A stretch of DNA of 64,000 bases from Oscillatoria sp. SIO1A7. GTDB taxonomy: Bacteria; Cyanobacteriota; Cyanobacteriia; Cyanobacteriales; Laspinemataceae. Below the pieces are notes generated by a model. That model saw only the letters and a list, made by a program, of their open reading frames with translations. It had not been told where the DNA came from and searched no databases. Where the stretch lies: contig JAAHFN010000002.1 in NCBI GenBank assembly GCA_010672965.1, positions 1-64,000 on the forward strand. The letters are read 5' to 3'. Shown here in pieces: positions 62,905 to 64,000 of this stretch (the first letter of the stretch is position 1; each line of letters starts with the position of its first letter). A program made the position numbers and the translations under genes.

Positions 62905-63150
62905 AGGGGGCACGGCTAGCCGCGACCCTTTAAGGAATAAAAAAGAAGCAAACCCTAGTAAGGAGGTCTTCTCACTCAAAAAAAAGAAACTTCTCCCTTA
63001 AAAACCGGACTGGCACGGAGTAAGCCCTGGACTATGGGCTAATAGTCCAGTGGCTTGCCTCCGATAGCTAGGCCGGCTGCTCAGATAGCCCACCCAAAAC
63101 CCCGCCGATCGTGCATTAGATCGTGGTAGCGGATGGGTTTCCCTTGGGAG
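62905..63150 (+). ncRNA. structured RNA, HEARO/omega-RNA-like, copy 2
   Basis: GGGGGCACGGCTAGCCGCGA at the 5' end, then a GGAGGTCTTCTC / GAAACTTCTCC hairpin. The pseudoknot is AGCCC 63023-63027 with GGGCT 63036-63040, and CTGGACTAT 63027-63035 with ATAGTCCAG 63042-63050. TGGCTTGCC, GATAGCCCACCC and a terminal hairpin region (CCGCCGATCGTG / GATCGTGGTAGCGG) follow. The order of elements and key blocks match copy 1 at 21635 while sequence between differs, as expected for a conserved structure. No long T-run ends it. No IscB-like HNH gene lies beside it. Confidence 0.62.
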
Positions 63151-63400
63151 AAATTCGTCTTCTTTTTGAGCAACGGACCTCCTTCTTTTTTCTAGATTGC
63201 AGGAAGAATTATAGCAGTAAGGCGGTTCCTGCCCGGTCGATAGAACGCAAGCAGGGTCAGCCCTCTATCGCCCTACGGTATTTATGGAACAGCGGAAGCG
63301 GATTTGATATAAATTAAAGACTGGCAACTCTCAAACTACAAGTTCCCAAGTCCCCAAGTCCCCAAGTCTGCTTGTCTATCCCTAAGAGCGGGTGCAAAGC
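63151..63400. other. spacer before menE
   Basis: It holds a solo family D terminus (GCGGATTTGATATAAATT, about 63298), GGCAGGAACCGCC-like hairpin sequence and CCAAGTCCCC heptamers. No gene. Confidence 0.5.
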
Positions 63401-64000
63401 GTGAAAAATATTTTAGATGTTCTAGAAAAACGAAACCAAGACAATTGGCTGCCCTGCTGCGATCGCAAGCAACTACTGGAACTTACCCGCCAGTCATGGC
63501 AAGAGTTAGCCCCTCTCGCAGACCTTGACAAAAGACCCAATATTCTCCTAGCCGAATCAGATCCAGTAAGATTTTTGGCTCGTTTCATTGCCGCCATTGC
63601 CGCCGAATGCCCCGTCTTTCTCGGCAATCCCAACTGGGCCAAGGGGGAATGGCAACAGGCGATGGATTTGGTCAAAGTTGGGGTGTGGGGAGAGGGGGGA
63701 CTGTGGGGACTGTGGGGAGACAAGGGCACAAGGGGACTGTGGGGAGAGGGGGGACTGTGGGGAGACAAGGGCACAAGGGGACAAGGGGACCGTAAGATAA
63801 CCCTACACCCTACACCCTACACCCTACACCCTAATTCAAGCTCTACAACCTACACCCCACACCCTCCTTCAAACCCTACACCCTACACCCTACACCCCAC
63901 ACCCCCATTAATAATGATTCCCACTGGCGGGACTTCGGGAAAGATTCGCTTTGCCGTCCATACTTGGGACAGTTTAATGGCATCGGTGCAAGGCTTTGCG
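63401..64000 (+). CDS. menE: o-succinylbenzoate-CoA ligase (MenE), 5' part with in-frame satellite
   Basis: The frame opens at GTG 63401 (or GTG 63392) and is open to the window end (200 codons). The first 93 residues read as MenE (NILDVLEKRNQDNWLPCCDR ... FLGNPNWAKGEWQQAMDLVK). Then about 75 residues are encoded by GGGGAGAGGGGGGACTGTGG and ACACCCTACACCCTACACCC satellite. The MenE ATP-binding loop then resumes as LIMIPTGGTSGKIRFAVHTW. MenE ligates CoA to OSB, feeding DHNA synthesis. The insertion precedes the P-loop and keeps the frame. The gene continues beyond the window. Confidence 0.85.
   Translation, partial: MKNILDVLEKRNQDNWLPCCDRKQLLELTRQSWQELAPLADLDKRPNILLAESDPVRFLARFIAAIAAECPVFLGNPNWAKGEWQQAMDLVKVGVWGEGGLWGLWGDKGTRGLWGEGGLWGDKGTRGQGDRKITLHPTPYTLHPNSSSTTYTPHPPSNPTPYTLHPTPPLIMIPTGGTSGKIRFAVHTWDSLMASVQGFA

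Overview
The window looks like chromosomal DNA of a filamentous, non-heterocystous (Oscillatoriales-type) cyanobacterium. The basis is abundant HIP1 sites (GCGATCGC), heptanucleotide short tandem repeats, a complete set of phylloquinone (men) genes, a GUN4-like protein, a beta-monoglucosyldiacylglycerol synthase, the cyanobacterial DUF2605/DUF2973 pair and several Ser/Thr kinases with extra domains. No rRNA or tRNA gene was recognised. Genes are sparse and the spacers are packed with repeats. I count at least six families of 100-160 bp terminal-inverted-repeat (MITE-like) elements, plus heptamer arrays and 15-48 bp minisatellites.

Layout. 1-11.2 kb: minus-strand genes for exported and signalling proteins (M48 peptidase, PGRP-type amidase, PPC-domain kinase, FHA/WG-repeat protein), separated by a 150-bp dispersed repeat and TA-targeting MITEs. 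11.7-14.6 kb: a group II intron with an RT/maturase/HNH protein interrupts a DUF2993 (LmeA-like) gene; the splice junction can be read to the base. 15-23 kb: a decayed zone with an orphan HisKA fragment, corA, a MITE-split TPR gene, a methyltransferase, a structured RNA and broken small genes. 23-32 kb: GUN4, mgdA, an IS630 remnant, an Ap4A phosphorylase-like gene, a MacB-type permease and two FGE-sulfatase-domain genes (one a kinase fusion) with a hypervariable C-terminal block. 32-48 kb: two related sensor kinases (one next to a PhnD-like lipoprotein), a PlsC-like acyltransferase, an SDR and hypotheticals. 48-53 kb: ftsH, an M23 peptidase and the most striking gene. 53.9-64 kb: menD, menF (minus) and menA, menH, menC, menE (plus), with a ParD/broken ParE pair between.

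Main discovery candidate: the minus-strand gene at 52247-53263 encodes an exported protein with 17 tandem copies of RGSGR. This is the pentapeptide that PatS/PatX/HetN-type morphogens use to inhibit HetR. The form resembles a polyprotein precursor of a cell-cell signal. Other strong leads are the DGR-like hypervariable pair of FGE-domain genes, two paralogous pseudoknotted RNAs resembling HEARO/omega RNAs without an adjacent nuclease gene, the intron-split lmeA-like gene, an internal filled/empty-site pair proving mobility of a CTAG-targeting palindromic element, and men genes carrying in-frame low-complexity insertions from the surrounding satellite DNA.
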